From contig NC_088714.1 of NCBI RefSeq assembly GCF_963576615.1, positions 45,541,772 through 45,605,771 of the forward strand: 64,000 nt of DNA, written 5' to 3'. The DNA comes from Watersipora subatra. Lineage: Eukaryota; Bryozoa; Gymnolaemata; Cheilostomatida; Watersiporidae. The translations under genes were made by a program, and so were the position numbers. This document shows, piece by piece, positions 61,701-64,000 of this stretch; position 1 is the first letter of the stretch, and each line of letters opens with the position of its first letter. The notes beneath the pieces were generated by a model. That model saw only the letters and a list, made by a program, of their open reading frames with translations. It ran no database searches and had not been told where the DNA came from.

Positions 61701-63215
61701 TAGATAAATTAGTAGGACCTGTTGTTGATGATATTGAAGCATTTACTTCTGAATATTAAGCTTATTGTTGCCTTTTGACTATTATATTATTATATATATT
61801 ATATTATGGGTTTTGTTGGTTCCAGTGATGTCATTGATTCAATTGGGAAAGTTGAGATTCTGCTTCAGACATACAGAATACGCAAAGCAGAAAAAGGTTC
61901 AGAGCATGCATCAGAGGTTGGAAGAGAGCTAAGGAATTCTATTAGAAGTATTGAGTGGGACCTTGAGGATCTACAAGTAGGATTATTATTTATCAGTGTA
62001 TTTCATCATTCTAACACTTATCAACAATTTAAATGAAATTAAACCGCTGCATACAATTTTCCTTTAATCCAGGACCTGCTGTATCCAAGACTACTAATCC
62101 TACTCCTACTAATCCTCCTATCCAGGACTACTTAATCCAGGACTACTGTATGTTAGATCAGATGTTTCTATGAGAATACACTGTTATTGGTGTTTTGCCA
62201 CCGAAACCTACGATCTCTCTAATGAATACTGTCAATAGTTGAATTATATAAGCAATCACCACAGTCTCCACTAAATGGAGGAAAAAAACTCTTCCATACA
62301 CCCTAGTATATTTGCTTTGGTACTACCGAGGAATATTTTTCATGTGTTCTCGAACATACCGCCGTTTCGAGATAGGATTGAAATTTGCAAGTGTCGAAGG
62401 ATGGAAGGAAATCGCTGATTTAGTAATGATTTGCTATTTATGTAATTGCTCACAATAAAATCTGCAACTGGATCAATATATTTACATTATTTGTTTCCTT
62501 TGCATTATAAAAGTAGCAATTTTATGAAAAATTACTGACACAACCCTTTTACCATCTTTAAAACATTCGCAGAGCCATTGTTATATTCCGAGCTGAGTGA
62601 AATCAGACAATATAAATGATTCTTAGATGGTCTCATAACAAAATGGCTCTTCGAACTGGGAGTTGAACTCCCAACTTGGTGGGAGGTCAACTACCAGTTT
62701 TACTGGAGTTCAACTCCAATACCCAACGGGGTTTGACAGTTGGGTATTGGACTATCCTTGGCGCCCGACCCTGTGTTTCGATTGTGATCTCAAGTGATCA
62801 ACTCAAGCAATCAACTCCCAACTTCTTTGAAGTTGAAACACTGTATTTAAACCCTCTTTAAACACATCTTTAAATCCACTGTATTTGTATACAGTTTCAG
62901 CAAGACAGTCTATTTTAAATATCCAAGACTACCAAAATCATTTGAAGAATGATGATTCTTTTTTATATATGAGATTGAAATAGTTGTGACTTGGGAGCTT
63001 TTCAGTGAGGTTGTGTTGTTCTCTACTGGATGTTGTAGGAAACAGTTGCCATTGTGGAAAGAGCGCCTCACAAGTACAACCTAACACCAGCTGAGGTAGC
63101 TGACAGACGGAAGTTTATTGCAGATGTTAAGCACAAGTTATCTGTGGTGAAACAAGGGTTTGAATCAGCTGGAACTAATGCTAACAAGATTCATAAACCA
63201 AATACAGAGAAACAG
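58726..63215 (+). CDS. STX6: Syntaxin-6/10-type SNARE, first three coding exons (gene partial, 3' end beyond right edge)
   Basis: Exons 58726-58760, 61826-61976 and 63039-63215 splice in frame into 121 residues. Seen: MAKEDPYFVVRDDV, matching the family start (EDPFFVVKGEV); RNSIRSIEWDLEDL at ~48-61, whose SIEWDLEDL core is invariant in syntaxin 6; then ETVAIVERAPHKYNLTPAEV and a helix ending in a basic stretch, the N-terminal three-helix domain. Known: syntaxin 6 is a tail-anchored Qc-SNARE of ~255 residues acting in endosome to trans-Golgi fusion. The SNARE motif and membrane anchor lie beyond 64000. Introns are phase 2 then phase 0, with GT-AG borders. Intron 1 (3.1 kb) is filled with transposon debris. 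The gene starts 268 bp from the divergent SRCR-ZP gene. Syntaxin 10 is a vertebrate duplicate, so STX6 is the better name. Confidence 0.95.
59075..59246. mobile_element. 172-bp MITE-like element, copy 2
   Basis: Ends ACCTGCCAAC / GTTGGCAGGT; matches 10462-10632 almost base for base. STX6 intron 1. Confidence 0.72.
59450..60007 (-). pseudogene. piggyBac-like transposase N-terminal fossil
   Basis: One minus-strand frame from a likely ATG at ~59943 (MAASKRNYRRSSN) runs to 59453 with a single in-frame TAG at ~59780. It is acidic (TNSDDDSGSDCD), then reads HSFGGVTGSVF and VNYFERFFEPVNL. The acidic N-terminus, F-G-G and the YFexFF segment resemble the start of piggyBac-type transposases. The catalytic part is absent. 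It could instead be another transposon protein. STX6 intron 1. Confidence 0.4.
60426..61688. mobile_element. pogo/Tigger-type DNA transposon without transposase (second family)
   Basis: Left end CAGTAATACTTCAACTTACG; the right end, complemented, is CAGTCATACTTCGACTTACG, flanked by TA. Inner TACGAGC repeats (GAGATACGAGC, CATACGAGCC) are typical of Tigger-like ends. No transposase frame remains in 1263 bp. STX6 intron 1. Confidence 0.7.
61826..61976 (+). CDS. STX6: STX6 exon 2 (helix with SIEWDLEDL)
   Basis: Acceptor gttccag|TGATGTC, donor CTACAA|gtagga; 151 bases. Completes the Asp codon split by intron 1 and encodes DVIDSIGKVEILLQ through SIEWDLEDLQ. Confidence 0.93.
63039..63215 (+). CDS. 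STX6: STX6 exon 3
   Basis: Acceptor gttgtag|GAAACAG, donor AAACAG|gtctct; 59 whole codons from ETVAIVERAPHKYNL to the Lys-rich end of the third N-terminal helix. Confidence 0.92.
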
Positions 63216-64000
63216 GTCTCTACAGCAATACTAGGTTATGGTAGATGCTTTATGCAAACAGGGTGTAACATTCTTTTTTATCTTTGAAAGAATATATTTG
63301 GTGTTGCCTAATTATTTAATGTATAAAATCAGTCAAATTTACTACTATTTATTATGATAATTTTGGGAAAAAAATTGGTACTTTCTCTCTATGTTATACG
63401 TAGGTTGTGACCTTATACTGAATAGGTTTTCATTGATGTGTTTAGTTTGTTCATGAACTGCACTGTTTTGTCTTATGACAAAGTCATGTCTTTTCAGAGG
63501 TACACATATGTTACTGAAATTTAAACTCTGGGCTCGGCACACAGTTTTAAGTTTCAAACTATGTGTTATGACTAGGCGATAATCTGCTGTTAGATTTCAG
63601 CGCATTGTTGATGAAATCAATCTATTATTGCCACAAATTTGATATAAACTTAGAAATTCTAGGAATTTCTACAATACAAACTACAATGTGAGCTAGTGTA
63701 ACGTCATTCAAGGATTGGAGAAGTTTTACAAAAACTCTATTGCTAGTGGATTTTTTGCCTAAAATGCAAAAAAGGTTGTGAGTACATTAGGATAAACAAC
63801 TCTCGGTAAATTTGTACTTTACATTTTTAGTCAACATTTCAAACGCAATAGCTCTTTGGCACCATTTGCTCCCTTTTATCACCGATCTTGGCTCGCAAGC
63901 AACTACAAGTAGCTTTTGCATCTAAACTCTGAATAAAACTTATTTTTCTAGAATTTGGGTTTATTAGGTTTGTTTTGCGCGACTGCAATAGTTTTCAGCT
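63216..64000 (+). other. STX6: STX6 intron 3 (incomplete)
   Basis: No further STX6 exon was recognised before the edge; the next one should encode the linker ahead of the SNARE motif. AT-rich, with no clear repeat. Confidence 0.5.

Overview
The window is nuclear DNA of an intron-rich, AT-rich animal. All four genes are bilaterian families, introns obey GT-AG, and intergenic and intronic DNA is packed with minisatellites, Helitron-like elements and small DNA transposons. The repeat style resembles that of marine lophotrochozoans, most likely a mollusc; that placement is inference from repeats and gene families, not proven.

Four genes were rebuilt exon by exon from splice signals and reading-frame phase. 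(1) 319-7997, minus strand: the N-terminal part of an IRF2BP-family transcriptional corepressor, running off the left edge. (2) 12654-25253, minus: a complete or nearly complete homologue of the poorly studied human SAM-domain protein C19orf47, nine exons, with one unresolved junction near the 3' end. (3) 26545-58457, minus: a complete 11-exon gene for a predicted 614-residue secreted or membrane-tethered protein with signal peptide, two scavenger-receptor cysteine-rich (SRCR) domains, a full zona pellucida (ZP) module, a tetrabasic cleavage site and a hydrophobic tail. (4) 58726-63215, plus: the first three coding exons of a syntaxin-6/10-type SNARE, running off the right edge. Genes 3 and 4 are divergent, with only 268 bp between their start codons.

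The genes are not an operon and show no shared pathway. IRF2BP acts in nuclear repression, the C19orf47-type protein is probably nuclear (basic KKRR stretch), the SRCR-ZP protein is extracellular and may form filaments or bind ligands, and syntaxin-6 acts in endosome-Golgi fusion. The only visible link between them is the shared SRCR-ZP/syntaxin promoter interval.

The rest is mobile and repetitive DNA: Helitron-like elements with a hairpin-CTAG end and an internal tRNA-like stretch; three Tc1-type elements, two of them 660-bp deletion derivatives; two pogo-type elements lacking transposase; a Harbinger-like element; a piggyBac-like fossil; a reverse transcriptase fossil; and at least eight minisatellites. 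The most unusual local structures are a minisatellite that duplicates a 3' splice site of the ZP gene, a 238-bp direct repeat joined by a 40-bp perfect palindrome, and a ~55-bp-arm hairpin inside a pogo-type element.
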